A stretch of DNA of 64,000 bases from Paenibacillus tyrphae (GTDB lineage: Bacteria; Bacillota; Bacilli; Paenibacillales; NBRC-103111): positions 1 through 64,000 of the forward strand of contig NZ_JNVM01000033.1 of the NCBI RefSeq assembly GCF_000722545.1, given 5' to 3'. Positions 49,492 through 58,321 of the stretch are shown one piece after another. Within the stretch, counting starts at the first letter, position 1. Every line of letters begins with the position of its first letter. Position numbers and translations under genes: made by a program. The notes under the pieces were generated by a model that did no database searches, was not told the DNA's origin, and was given only the letters and a program-made list of their open reading frames with translations.

Positions 49492-50937
49492 CTATTTTGA
49501 GGATACCTGCAGCCCCTCCGTCATTTCCTTGGCCGCTTCCTTGCCTTGACGAATACAGTCCGGCAGTCCGACACCAAGAAACGCGCCTCCGGTGATCAGC
49601 ACGCCTGGCATTTTGTCGGCCAGGCTCTGCCGTACTCCGCGAATAAGGTCCAGATGACCTACCGGATACTGCGGCATGGAATGCATCAGCTTCGTCATTT
49701 CCGTAAACAAAGGCTCTGCCGTAATCCCCATAACTTCCTTCAAGTCGTGCCTTACCGCGCGGATGATCTCATCCTCCGACATGTCCTGCCAACGTTCGTC
49801 GCCGGAACGCCCGATATAGCAGCGCATCAGCACTTTGCCACTCGGTGCGGTATGCAGCCACTTTTTGGACGTCCACGTACATGCGGTAATGAAACGCCCT
49901 TCCCGTCTAGGGACGAGGAAGCCCGAACCGTCGAGCTCGCGCCCAAGCTCTTTTTCGTCAAAAGCGAGAATCACGTTGGCAACCGACACGTACTCGATCC
50001 GGTCCAGCTCTTTGACCTCAGGGAACGACGAGCCGAGCAGCTTGGAGATGCCGTGAGCCGGCAGCGCTACGATAACCCCGTCCGCTTCCTCGACCGAACC
50101 GTCTTCGCGGATCACGCGGTACCCGTCGTCGGCCTGCTCGATCCGGGCCACTCCGCACTGCTTGACGAACCGCACGTTGTCGAGCGCATCAATTAAGCCG
50201 TGAACGATCGTTTCAAGCCCTTCCTTATAGGAAAGAAACATCGTATTGCGCGCCACCTCGGGAAGCGTACGGCTTTCTTCGCCGCCTGTCTTGCGGTTCT
50301 TCATCATCCCGAGGATCAAGCTGCGATGCTTCTGCTCAATTGCATGAAATTGCGGGAAGGTCGCCCGCAAGCTCAAATTGTACGTATTACCGGCATAAAT
50401 GCCCGCCAGCAGCGGCTCGGCAATCTGACCGAGCACTTCTACGCCTAACCTGCGCTCCAGGAAATGCCCGAGCGATTCGTCTTCCGGCGACGTCCGTTTC
50501 GGCAGTACTAAATCCAACGCAGCCCTAAGTTTGCCGCTCAATGACAACAGTCCCGTACGCATGAACGGCCCCATTTGGGTCGGTATGCCCAGCATCAGGC
50601 CGGGAGGCATCCGATGAAGCTTGCCGCCGGACAAAATATACGTTTTTCGGGAGTCCGGGTTCATGCCGGTCAACTGATCCTCTAAGCCTAATTCGCGAGT
50701 CAGCTCGACCATCGGAAGCTTGCGGGCCAGAAACGAATCCGGCCCCTTCTCAATGACGAACCCGTCGCGCTTCAGCGTTTGAATTTTGCCGCCGAACGAA
50801 TCGCCCTTTTCCATGATCGTTATTTTCAAGGGCGCCCCAGACTGCTCAGCGCTTTGTTTTAAATAAAAAGCGGCGCTCAAGCCCGTAATCCCGCCGCCAA
50901 CGATAACCACATGTTTCGGACTTCGGTTCTCCTCCAT
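49492..50937 (-). CDS. hemY: HemY: coproporphyrinogen III/protoporphyrinogen oxidase
   Basis: FAD enzyme of late heme synthesis. 481 residues; dinucleotide-binding motif VVIVGGGITGLSAAFYLK at the start, KGPDSFLARKLPMVEL, and a C-terminal FAD-binding ITGGAFLGVGLPDCI. In Gram-positive bacteria this type oxidises coproporphyrinogen III (CgoX) in the coproporphyrin-dependent pathway; its pairing with hemH and hemE here supports that. Follows hemH by 4 nt. Confidence 0.94.
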   Translation of the reverse strand: MEENRSPKHVVIVGGGITGLSAAFYLKQSAEQSGAPLKITIMEKGDSFGGKIQTLKRDGFVIEKGPDSFLARKLPMVELTRELGLEDQLTGMNPDSRKTYILSGGKLHRMPPGLMLGIPTQMGPFMRTGLLSLSGKLRAALDLVLPKRTSPEDESLGHFLERRLGVEVLGQIAEPLLAGIYAGNTYNLSLRATFPQFHAIEQKHRSLILGMMKNRKTGGEESRTLPEVARNTMFLSYKEGLETIVHGLIDALDNVRFVKQCGVARIEQADDGYRVIREDGSVEEADGVIVALPAHGISKLLGSSFPEVKELDRIEYVSVANVILAFDEKELGRELDGSGFLVPRREGRFITACTWTSKKWLHTAPSGKVLMRCYIGRSGDERWQDMSEDEIIRAVRHDLKEVMGITAEPLFTEMTKLMHSMPQYPVGHLDLIRGVRQSLADKMPGVLITGGAFLGVGLPDCIRQGKEAAKEMTEGLQVSSK

Positions 50938-50941
50938 CGTC

Positions 50942-51886
50942 TCAATCCCTCTCGGTCTGCGCGTAAACGACGTCGCTTAACGTTTCCATATACAGCGGAT
51001 CGGTATTGAGCGAACGGGTGCGTTCCAGCCGCAGTCCGAGCTCCCGTGCCGTCTTCTGCGCTTCAATATCGAGATCGTACAGCACTTCCAGATGATCGGA
51101 TACAAACCCGATCGGACAAATTAGCACACGCTCCGCCTGCTTCTCTTTTTTCGCGGTATGCAGGACGTCGAGAATATCGGGCCCAAGCCAAGGCACGCCA
51201 GTTTGTCCGGCGCTTTGCCATCCGAACTGCCAATGGGTAATGCCGCATCGCTCGGCTATCGCTTTGGACGTTTCCAATAGCTGATCGGGATACGGGTCTT
51301 TCATTTCAAGAATTTTTTCAGGCAGGCTGTGCGCCGTAAAAATCACTTTGACCGCGTCCTTCGCCACACCCTCGAACCGGTTCAAGCCTTCCTCCACCCG
51401 CTGCACAAGCGCTTCGATCAGCGCCGGATGAAGATGATAGCTTTTCACGAAACGCATCGAAAGCCCTAGTGAATCCGCCTTCTCTTGCGCGCGCTTGATG
51501 TAGCCGCCCACGCTCATGACTGAATAATGCGGCGCCAGCACGACGCCGACGGCTTCCGTTATCCCATCCTGCACCATCCGCTCCACGCCGTCCTCTATGA
51601 ACGGAGACGCGTGCTTCAGCCCTTGATAGCATACGAACGTCGTGTCCGGGTATTTCTCGTTCAGCCGGGCTTCCAGTGCTTGCACCTGCTTATCCGTATT
51701 TTCCCGAAGCGGGAAAAAGCCTCCCACAATCGCTTCGTAGCGATCGGTCAAATCCTTGAGCTGCTCTGGAGTCGGAGGATTCCCGCGACGAATATGCGTA
51801 TAATAAGCTTCCACTTGATCGAGGCTTTCCGGCGTTCCGTAAGACATGACCAGAACACCGATCCGTTTTTGCTGCGCAACGCTCAT
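50942..51886 (-). CDS. hemH: Ferrochelatase HemH
   Basis: Inserts iron into the porphyrin (coproporphyrin in Gram-positives). About 314 residues; GVLVMSYGTPESLDQVEAYYTHIRRG, catalytic His region VVLAPHYSVMSVGGYI and FTAHSLPEKI, Glu region. The ATG at 51884-51886 is 1 nt beyond the hemE stop; an in-frame GTG 9 nt upstream (51895) is possible. No Cys cluster for a C-terminal FeS site is evident. Confidence 0.93.
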   Translation of the reverse strand: MSVAQQKRIGVLVMSYGTPESLDQVEAYYTHIRRGNPPTPEQLKDLTDRYEAIVGGFFPLRENTDKQVQALEARLNEKYPDTTFVCYQGLKHASPFIEDGVERMVQDGITEAVGVVLAPHYSVMSVGGYIKRAQEKADSLGLSMRFVKSYHLHPALIEALVQRVEEGLNRFEGVAKDAVKVIFTAHSLPEKILEMKDPYPDQLLETSKAIAERCGITHWQFGWQSAGQTGVPWLGPDILDVLHTAKKEKQAERVLICPIGFVSDHLEVLYDLDIEAQKTARELGLRLERTRSLNTDPLYMETLSDVVYAQTERD

Positions 51887-51887
51887 G

Positions 51888-52961
51888 CTATACACCGCTT
51901 TCCTGTTTCGTCCAGCCTTGCGCTTTCAGAGCTTGACGAGAATAGTCGTGAATGAAATCCGTCAGTTCTTTCAGCTTTTCCAACGAAGCTTCCGGGAACA
52001 GTCCGTGACCCAGATTGAAAATATAGCCCGGTTCCCGGATGCCCTCGTCAATAATCGCCTTAGCTTGCGCCTGAATGACGGACATCGGAGCGGTCAATAC
52101 GTACGGATCGAGATTGCCCTGCACCGCATAGAACGAGCCCACTCTTCTGCGGCCCTCCGAGATCGACACGCGCCAATCGAGACCGATGACGTCGGCATCG
52201 ATGCCTTGCAGATAAGGCAGCAATTCGCCGGAGCTGACACCCGGGAAATAAATTTTCGGCTGCTCCAGATGCTTCAGTTCCGCGAAAATACGGCGGATCG
52301 TCGGCAGAACGTACGTTTTGAAATCAACGGGGGACAACGCGCCGACCCAGCTGTCGAAAAGCTGCACTGCTTTCGCTCCTGCGGCAATCTGCGCTTTCAG
52401 ATAAGCGATCACCATATCGCCAAGCTTATCCATCAGCTTGAACCATACCTCCGGCTCTCCGTACATTAATCCTTTCGTGCGGATATAGCTTTTGGACGGC
52501 CTTCCTTCGATCAGGTAGCTTGCGATCGTAAACGGCGCGCCGGCAAATGTAATCAGCGGCACCTTCAGCTCGGCCGCCAAAATCTCAATCGTCCGCAAAA
52601 TATGCGGCAAATCCTGCTCCACCTGGATCGGCTTCAGCTTGTTCACATCCGCCGCCGAGCGGATCGGATTGTCGATGACCGGACCGACATTTTTGACGAT
52701 ATCAAAATCAATGCCGATGGAAGCGACCGGATTCATAATGTCCGAATATAAGATCGCCGCATCCACACCCAGCTTTTTGACCGGCATTAAAGTGACTTCC
52801 GCGGCCAGTTCCGGCTGCTTGCAAATTTCTAGCAGGCTGTATTTCTCTTTAATTTTCCGGTATTCGGGATCGTAACGGCCGGCTTGACGCATATACCATA
52901 CGGGCAGCGTCTCGACAGACTGTTTCCGACAAGCTCGAATAAACGTATCGTTATAATTCAT
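51888..52961 (-). CDS. hemE: Uroporphyrinogen decarboxylase
   Basis: Decarboxylates uroporphyrinogen III to coproporphyrinogen III. 357 residues; the diagnostic N-terminal TLPVWYMRQAGRYDPEYR and internal QLFDSWVGALSP and NLGHGLFPE are present. First gene of hemE-hemH-hemY-hemL, transcribed from its own promoter behind the hemB terminator. Confidence 0.97.
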   Translation of the reverse strand: MNYNDTFIRACRKQSVETLPVWYMRQAGRYDPEYRKIKEKYSLLEICKQPELAAEVTLMPVKKLGVDAAILYSDIMNPVASIGIDFDIVKNVGPVIDNPIRSAADVNKLKPIQVEQDLPHILRTIEILAAELKVPLITFAGAPFTIASYLIEGRPSKSYIRTKGLMYGEPEVWFKLMDKLGDMVIAYLKAQIAAGAKAVQLFDSWVGALSPVDFKTYVLPTIRRIFAELKHLEQPKIYFPGVSSGELLPYLQGIDADVIGLDWRVSISEGRRRVGSFYAVQGNLDPYVLTAPMSVIQAQAKAIIDEGIREPGYIFNLGHGLFPEASLEKLKELTDFIHDYSRQALKAQGWTKQESGV

Positions 52962-53002
52962 GATGCAACCTCTTTTCCGTAAACTCCCATAGTCTACTTC
53001 CC

Positions 53003-53031
53003 ATTATGCCCTATTTGAAACCAGGTAACAA
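53003..53031 (-). promoter_or_regulatory. Promoter of hemE-hemH-hemY-hemL
   Basis: -10 CATAAT (53003-53008), -35 TTGTTA (53026-53031), spacer 17 nt. Confidence 0.7.
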
Positions 53032-53081
53032 CGTGTGTCAGGCTACAGTTTCCGACAAAAGTTTGACAGTGCCGCTATGCA

Positions 53082-53128
53082 AAAGACCGCTCCGCTCCGG
53101 GAGAAACGCCGGATAGCGGAACGGTCTT
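53082..53128 (-). terminator. Terminator after hemB
   Basis: Minus-strand stem AAGACCGTTCCGCT...AGCGGAGCGGTCTT with TTTT tail; splits the heme genes into two transcripts. Confidence 0.85.
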
Positions 53129-53155
53129 CTTCATCATTGCGTATCGTGGCCGCAG

Positions 53156-54148
53156 TTAGTTCCGGAGCCAGCGAGCGATATCTTTGGCAAAATAAGTAAT
53201 GATCATGTCGGCGCCGGCCCGCTTAAATCCGGTCATCGTCTCCATAACGATCGATTTCTCGTCGACCCAGCCCTGCAGGGCGGCAGCTTTCACCAAGGAG
53301 TATTCCCCGCTCACATTATAGACCACGAGCGGCAGATTGAAATTTTCGCGGAGCGCGCGAACGACGTCCATATACGCCAGAGCCGGCTTGACCATCAGCA
53401 TGTCTGCACCTTCGGCTACGTCGGATTCCGCTTCGCGCAGCGCTTCCCGGACGTTGGCCGGGTCCATTTGGTACGTTTTGCGGTCGCCGAACTGCGGCGT
53501 TGAATGTGCCGCTTCGCGGAACGGACCGTAGAACGACGAAGCGTACTTCACGGAGTACGACATGATCGGCACCTGCTCGTAGCCGGCTTCGTCAAGTCCT
53601 TGACGGATCGCGTAGACGAAGCCGTCCATCATGTTCGACGGCGCGATAATATCGGCGCCGGCTTCTGCCTGTGAAACCGCCGTTTTGACCAACAGGTCCA
53701 GCGACGCATCGTTCAGCACCTCAGCGCGGCCTTTCGCCTCGTCGTAATGAACGACGCCGCAATGGCCGTGGTCCATGAACTGGCATAGGCAAGTATCGGC
53801 AACAATAAGCAGCTCCGGAGCCCATGTTTTGATTAAGCGCGACGCTTGTTGAACGACGCCGTTCGGATCGTAGGCCGAGCTGGCATGCGCGTCTTTCTCA
53901 TGCGGCACGCCGAAGAGCACAATGGCCGGCAAGCCCAGCTCGACAATTTCGCGGATTTCCTCTTCAAGCCGGTCGAGCGAGAAGTGGTAGACGCCTGGCA
54001 TCGAGCTGATTTCTTCTTTAATATTCGTTCCGTGCGTCACAAATATCGGATAGAGCAAGTCGTCCAGCGTAACGGTATGCTCCCTTACCAAATTCCGAAG
54101 CGCAGCCGAGTTCCGCAAACGCCGGTTTCGTACAAGTGGAAAACTCAT
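53156..54148 (-). CDS. hemB: Delta-aminolevulinic acid dehydratase (porphobilinogen synthase)
   Basis: Joins two aminolevulinates to porphobilinogen. 330 residues; zinc cysteines in VADTCLCQFMDHGHCGVV (about 118-135), catalytic lysines in MSYSVKYASSFYGPFR and MLMVKPALAYMD. Zn-dependent class. Begins 3 nt after the cobA/hemD stop. Confidence 0.97.
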   Translation of the reverse strand: MSFPLVRNRRLRNSAALRNLVREHTVTLDDLLYPIFVTHGTNIKEEISSMPGVYHFSLDRLEEEIREIVELGLPAIVLFGVPHEKDAHASSAYDPNGVVQQASRLIKTWAPELLIVADTCLCQFMDHGHCGVVHYDEAKGRAEVLNDASLDLLVKTAVSQAEAGADIIAPSNMMDGFVYAIRQGLDEAGYEQVPIMSYSVKYASSFYGPFREAAHSTPQFGDRKTYQMDPANVREALREAESDVAEGADMLMVKPALAYMDVVRALRENFNLPLVVYNVSGEYSLVKAAALQGWVDEKSIVMETMTGFKRAGADMIITYFAKDIARWLRN

Positions 54149-54151
54149 GGT

Positions 54152-55687
54152 TTACTCCTCCTTCTCGTATAAGCACTGAACCAGGGAAGCAACGGTCGCT
54201 TCCTTGGCCAAATAATCGACCTGAAGTCCCGCTTCCTGCGCGGTGCCCGCCGTTCTCGGACCGATACAAGCGATTTTGCACCCTTGCAGCAGCTTGAGTG
54301 GTTCCGTCTCGCCCAGCTCCTGAAGCGCACGCAGCAGATTCGTAACCGTCGAGGAACTGGTAAAAGTAACGATGTGCAGCATGTTTTGCTTCAGCAGCTC
54401 GATAATCTCAGAGCCGCCCTCGGTATCTAGTACCGTTTCGTAGATGTCGATTTTGGCTACGTTCAAACCGCGCTCCCGCAATTGTTCGGGCAAGTACGCC
54501 CTGGCGATATCCGCCGTCGCAAGCAGCACGTTCTGTCCCGGATGCAGCTCGGGAGCGATGGCGTCCAGTAAAGCGTCCCCGTCGAATTCCGAAGGGACGA
54601 CCTCCGCCAGCAATCCGCACTGCGCTAAAGCAGCCGCTGTCTTCGGACCGACCGCCGCCAAGCGGGCATTCCCTAGTGCCCGAATGTCGAGCCGAAGCTC
54701 TCGAAGCCGCTCCATAAAAAATTCGACGCCGTTCGCGCTCGTGAACAGGACCCAATCGAATGTAGAAAGGCGCTTCAACGCTTCGTCCCGCGCCGCTTGC
54801 GCTTCTGGACGGGATGGCGGCCGGGTGCGTATAACCGGAAACTCGACGGCTTCCCCGCCAAGCTCGTCGATTTGCGAGGACAGCTCACTCGCCTGACTGC
54901 GCGCCCGGGTAACCAGAATACGCCGGCCGAACAAAGGCTTGGTTTCGAACCAGGCCAGCTTGTCGCGCAGCTTGACCACTTCGCCGACAATGGTGACGGC
55001 CGGGGATTGGAAGCCTGCGGCTTTTACCTTGTCGACAATATCCGTTAACGTACCCGTTAGCGTCTCCTGCTCCATCCAAGTGCCCCACCGGATCAGGGCG
55101 ACCGGCGTTTGCGGCGATTTCCCTCCGCGGATCAGCTCCGTGGTGATCTGCTCCAGATTGGCGACACCCATCAAAAAGATCAACGTGCCGGAGGCTTGCG
55201 CCAAGTTATCCCAATTCACTTGGGAGTACGTTTTATTTTTATATTCATGACCGGTTACGATCGAAAAGGACGAAGTAAAATCGCGGTGCGTCACCGGGAT
55301 GCCTGCATAAGCGGGGACGGCGATCGCGGACGTGATGCCGGGTACGATCTCGAAGCGGATTCCGTGCTCCGTGAGCAGCTCCGCTTCTTCACCTACGCGC
55401 CCGAATACGCTCGGATCTCCGCCCTTGAGCCGTGTCACCGTTTTTCCTTGCAGCGCCAAATCGACGAGCAGGCGGCTGATCTCTTCCTGCTTCATCATAT
55501 GTTTATCCGGCAGTTTGCCGACAAAAATTTTCTCTGCCCCGGCCTTCATATGTTTGAGCAGACGGGGGCTGGCCAATCGGTCATAGACAACTACGTCGGC
55601 CCGCTGAATCGCTTCTAAGCCTCTCAGCGTAATCAGCTTCGGATCTCCCGGTCCGGCACCGACAAGATAAACGACACCCTTGTTCAC
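54152..55687 (-). CDS. cobA-hemD: Fused uroporphyrinogen-III C-methyltransferase / uroporphyrinogen-III synthase
   Basis: 511 residues combining two enzymes at the branch to siroheme and heme. The N-terminal half (about 1-245) is a SUMT: VYLVGAGPGDPKLITLRGLE, VTRLKGGDPSVFGRVGEEAE, GITSAIAVPAYAGIPVTHR. The C-terminal half (about 255-505) is HemD: GRRILVTRARSQASELSSQIDELGGEAVEFP and IVTFTSSSTVTNLL. Such fusions are known in Paenibacillus/Clostridium-type genomes. Between hemC and hemB. Confidence 0.95.
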   Translation of the reverse strand: MNKGVVYLVGAGPGDPKLITLRGLEAIQRADVVVYDRLASPRLLKHMKAGAEKIFVGKLPDKHMMKQEEISRLLVDLALQGKTVTRLKGGDPSVFGRVGEEAELLTEHGIRFEIVPGITSAIAVPAYAGIPVTHRDFTSSFSIVTGHEYKNKTYSQVNWDNLAQASGTLIFLMGVANLEQITTELIRGGKSPQTPVALIRWGTWMEQETLTGTLTDIVDKVKAAGFQSPAVTIVGEVVKLRDKLAWFETKPLFGRRILVTRARSQASELSSQIDELGGEAVEFPVIRTRPPSRPEAQAARDEALKRLSTFDWVLFTSANGVEFFMERLRELRLDIRALGNARLAAVGPKTAAALAQCGLLAEVVPSEFDGDALLDAIAPELHPGQNVLLATADIARAYLPEQLRERGLNVAKIDIYETVLDTEGGSEIIELLKQNMLHIVTFTSSSTVTNLLRALQELGETEPLKLLQGCKIACIGPRTAGTAQEAGLQVDYLAKEATVASLVQCLYEKEE

Positions 55688-55700
55688 AACCGCTTCTCCC

Positions 55701-56636
55701 CTATTCTTCAGCTAATGCAAGCAGTTCGGCAGCACCTTTCGCAATTAACGCTTCCGCCAGTTGCAGACCCAATTGCTGCGGGTCATTTCCGGTCATCGTC
55801 TCTTTCAGCACCCGCTTGCCGTCCGGCGATCCGACCATGCCGGTCAGTACAATCGACGGCCCGCTTTCTTCCGTCAAATGTGCGTGGGCGCCGATCGGCA
55901 CTTGGCAGCCGCCGTTCAAACGGCCCAAGAAGCTGCGCTCCGCAGCAACGGCCACGGCCGTCGGTTCGTGCTTGTACTTGGATAACAGGTCGAGCACAAA
56001 TTCGTTATCGCCGCGGCATTCGATGCATAATGCGCCTTGTCCGACTGCCGGCAGGCACAGCTCCGGCGGTAGGTAAGCGCTGATGCGGTCCTGCCAACCG
56101 ATCCGGTGCAATCCGGCGGCGGCGAGCAGGATCGCATCGAAGCCTTCCGTTTCCAGCTTACGCAGCCGCGAGTCGATATTGCCGCGGATCGACTCAATAT
56201 GTAAGTCGGGACGGTAATGCTGCAGCTGGGAAGCCCGGCGCAGGCTGCTGGTCCCGACCTTGGCGCCCTGAGGCAAGTCGTCGAGCCCGCGGCCGTCCCG
56301 CGTGATCAAGCAGTCGCGCGGATCTTCCCGCAGAGGAACGGCGCCAACCACAAGTCCCTCAGGTAGTTCGAAGGGCATATCCTTCATGCTGTGTACCGCG
56401 AGATCCAATTCGCCGTCGAGAAGTGCCTGCTCGATTTCCTTCACGAACAAGCCCTTTCCGCCGACTTTCGAAAGCGTGACGTCCAGAATCCGGTCGCCCT
56501 TGGTGACGATTTTTTTCAGCTCGAATTCGGCTTCGATGCCGTGCCGCTTGCAAAGCTCGCGCAGGTGATCGATCACCTGTCCGGTTTGCGTCAAAGCAAG
56601 CGCGCTTTGTCTGGTGCCTACTACGATGGTGCGCAT
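55701..56636 (-). CDS. hemC: Hydroxymethylbilane synthase
   Basis: Polymerises four porphobilinogens. About 311 residues from ATG 56634-56636 (MRTIVVGTRQSALALTQT, the usual family start). Dipyrromethane cofactor Cys in RLNGGCQVPIGAHA; GTSSLRRASQL and HSMKDMPFELPEGLVVGAV are diagnostic. The ribosome site is weak (AAGGGG 12 nt upstream); an upstream start at 56669 is possible. Confidence 0.95.
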   Translation of the reverse strand: MRTIVVGTRQSALALTQTGQVIDHLRELCKRHGIEAEFELKKIVTKGDRILDVTLSKVGGKGLFVKEIEQALLDGELDLAVHSMKDMPFELPEGLVVGAVPLREDPRDCLITRDGRGLDDLPQGAKVGTSSLRRASQLQHYRPDLHIESIRGNIDSRLRKLETEGFDAILLAAAGLHRIGWQDRISAYLPPELCLPAVGQGALCIECRGDNEFVLDLLSKYKHEPTAVAVAAERSFLGRLNGGCQVPIGAHAHLTEESGPSIVLTGMVGSPDGKRVLKETMTGNDPQQLGLQLAEALIAKGAAELLALAEE

Positions 56637-56705
56637 GCGTGAAGTCAACCCCTTATCTTCTCCCTGCAAAGTCGGAAGTGCTATATTCGCTATGTACCGC
56701 TGTAC

Positions 56706-57467
56706 TCAGTCATATCCCAATCGCTGCGCCTCTACACGCAACCAGTTGTCGATCATTTCCATGCCTTCCGGCGTCGGATCTTGCAGCACCCTGCGCGCCA
56801 GCTCGGCGCGCAGCTCCGCCGGATCCGCGCTGCCGCTTCGGAGCAGCGGCAGCAGCTCCCACTCCAGCATGCCGCGGAATAGCTCCTGCCGCTCGCCCGT
56901 TTCCGGGACGGCCTGCTGTACGATGCCGCGCAGCTCGTGGAGCAGCTCTACGTACGGCGCATACTCTTCGCCGAACGCTTCCTCCAGCCTGCGGCGCAGC
57001 GCCGCGGCTAGGCAAGGGCTTGCGCCTGCGGTGGACACCGCAAGCGTCAATCGTCCCCGCCGGACCGCAGCCGGGACGAGAAAACCGCCGCCGGCCCCGT
57101 CGTCGGCCGCGTTCGCGAACTTGCCGAGCGCCTCGGCCTCGGCGCAGACTTGCGCGTTCACCGACGCATCGTCGGTGGCCGCGAACACCAGCCGCGCCTC
57201 GGCCAGCGCGGGCAGGCCGGGCGCGTACCGCTCGCGCAGCGCGCGCACCGCGCCCAAGGCCGCCCACGCTTCCAGCTGCGGCGTAAAAACAGGGCTCACG
57301 ACGGTGACGTGAGCCCCCGCCTCTAGGAGCGCGCGTGCCTTGCGCTCCGCCACCCGGCCGCCGCCGATAACGGCGCATGGCCGCCCTACAAGATCGAGCA
57401 TAGCGGGATAGTAGGATTTGACGCCGGGGGACGGCCCCGGGAGCCTTCCTTCGCCAGCTTTCGTCAT
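56706..57467 (-). CDS. Precorrin-2 dehydrogenase/sirohydrochlorin ferrochelatase (CysG-N/Met8 type)
   Basis: NAD-dependent step from precorrin-2 to sirohydrochlorin. 253 residues; CAVIGGGRVAERKARALLEAGAHVTVVSP is the Rossmann motif, FAATDDASVNAQVCAEAEALG and TLAVSTAGASPCLAAALRRRLEE follow. The N-terminus carries an extra 22-residue leader, so the start could be later (Met at MLDLVGRPC). Very GC-rich. Works with the SUMT half of the neighbouring fusion for siroheme. Confidence 0.92.
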   Translation of the reverse strand: MTKAGEGRLPGPSPGVKSYYPAMLDLVGRPCAVIGGGRVAERKARALLEAGAHVTVVSPVFTPQLEAWAALGAVRALRERYAPGLPALAEARLVFAATDDASVNAQVCAEAEALGKFANAADDGAGGGFLVPAAVRRGRLTLAVSTAGASPCLAAALRRRLEEAFGEEYAPYVELLHELRGIVQQAVPETGERQELFRGMLEWELLPLLRSGSADPAELRAELARRVLQDPTPEGMEMIDNWLRVEAQRLGYD

Positions 57468-57481
57468 TTCCTACGCCCCCT

Positions 57482-58306
57482 TTAGGACCATTGGTGGAAG
57501 TTCGAATATTGATTAGCCAACAAAAAGTTAAGCAGCGTAATGACGAACGCGGCCAAATTCCACAACGCCAGCCGGTTGCCCGCCGCTTTCATCACCAACC
57601 GTTGAAACAAATAAAAAATATAAGCCAACAGCACGAACCAGGAATTCAGCACCTTCGGATCGAAAAACAGCATCAAATCGCCCTCAAGCGCGATCCAAAC
57701 GATCCCAAGCGACAGCGTAAGCAGCAGAAGCGGAGCTCCGATGACTACGGAAACAAACGCGTAACGGTCCGTATTCTCCAAGCTCGGCAGCCGCAGCATT
57801 TGCTGCGACCACTGCTTCTCCTTCAGCTTGCGGTGCAGGAACAAGTACATGCCGGAAAAAATGGCGGATACGACGAATGCGACATAGCCGGAAATCGCGA
57901 ACGTAATATGAATGAACAGCAGCTCATCATTAATGTTCCAATGCGCCAAGGTTGGCGCCAGCCCCGGCCGGCTGAAGACGTTAAGCGCAAACGTCGCGAA
58001 TCCGAACACGTTTACCAAAAACACAAACAGCTCGATCCGGAAAAAGCGGTTCACGATCAGCGAGACAGTCACAAGCAGCCAGGATAAAATAAAAAGCGTT
58101 TCGAACATGGAAAACGCCGACAGCTTGCCGTGCGTGACCAAGCTGTAGATTAAGTAGGCGGTTTGCAGCACCCATACAAAAGAAAGCAACCCTGTCCCCA
58201 TCCGCTTTGCACTTCGGTTCGGACCGACAAAGTCCGAGAAGTAAAACAGGAGGCTCAGGGCATAAATATATAAAATGACATCGTACAACCAGGTTTGAGT
58301 GACCAT
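57482..58306 (-). CDS. hemX: HemX/CcsA-type cytochrome c assembly membrane protein
   Basis: 274 residues, about eight membrane helices. The family hallmark tryptophan region is reduced as in HemX (no full WWD box); histidines in AHWNINDELLFIHITFAISGY and HGKLSAFSMFETLF may contact heme. In Bacillus HemX lowers HemA level. Position directly after hemA matches. Confidence 0.88.
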   Translation of the reverse strand: MVTQTWLYDVILYIYALSLLFYFSDFVGPNRSAKRMGTGLLSFVWVLQTAYLIYSLVTHGKLSAFSMFETLFILSWLLVTVSLIVNRFFRIELFVFLVNVFGFATFALNVFSRPGLAPTLAHWNINDELLFIHITFAISGYVAFVVSAIFSGMYLFLHRKLKEKQWSQQMLRLPSLENTDRYAFVSVVIGAPLLLLTLSLGIVWIALEGDLMLFFDPKVLNSWFVLLAYIFYLFQRLVMKAAGNRLALWNLAAFVITLLNFLLANQYSNFHQWS

Positions 58307-58321
58307 GCTGTTCCTTTCCGG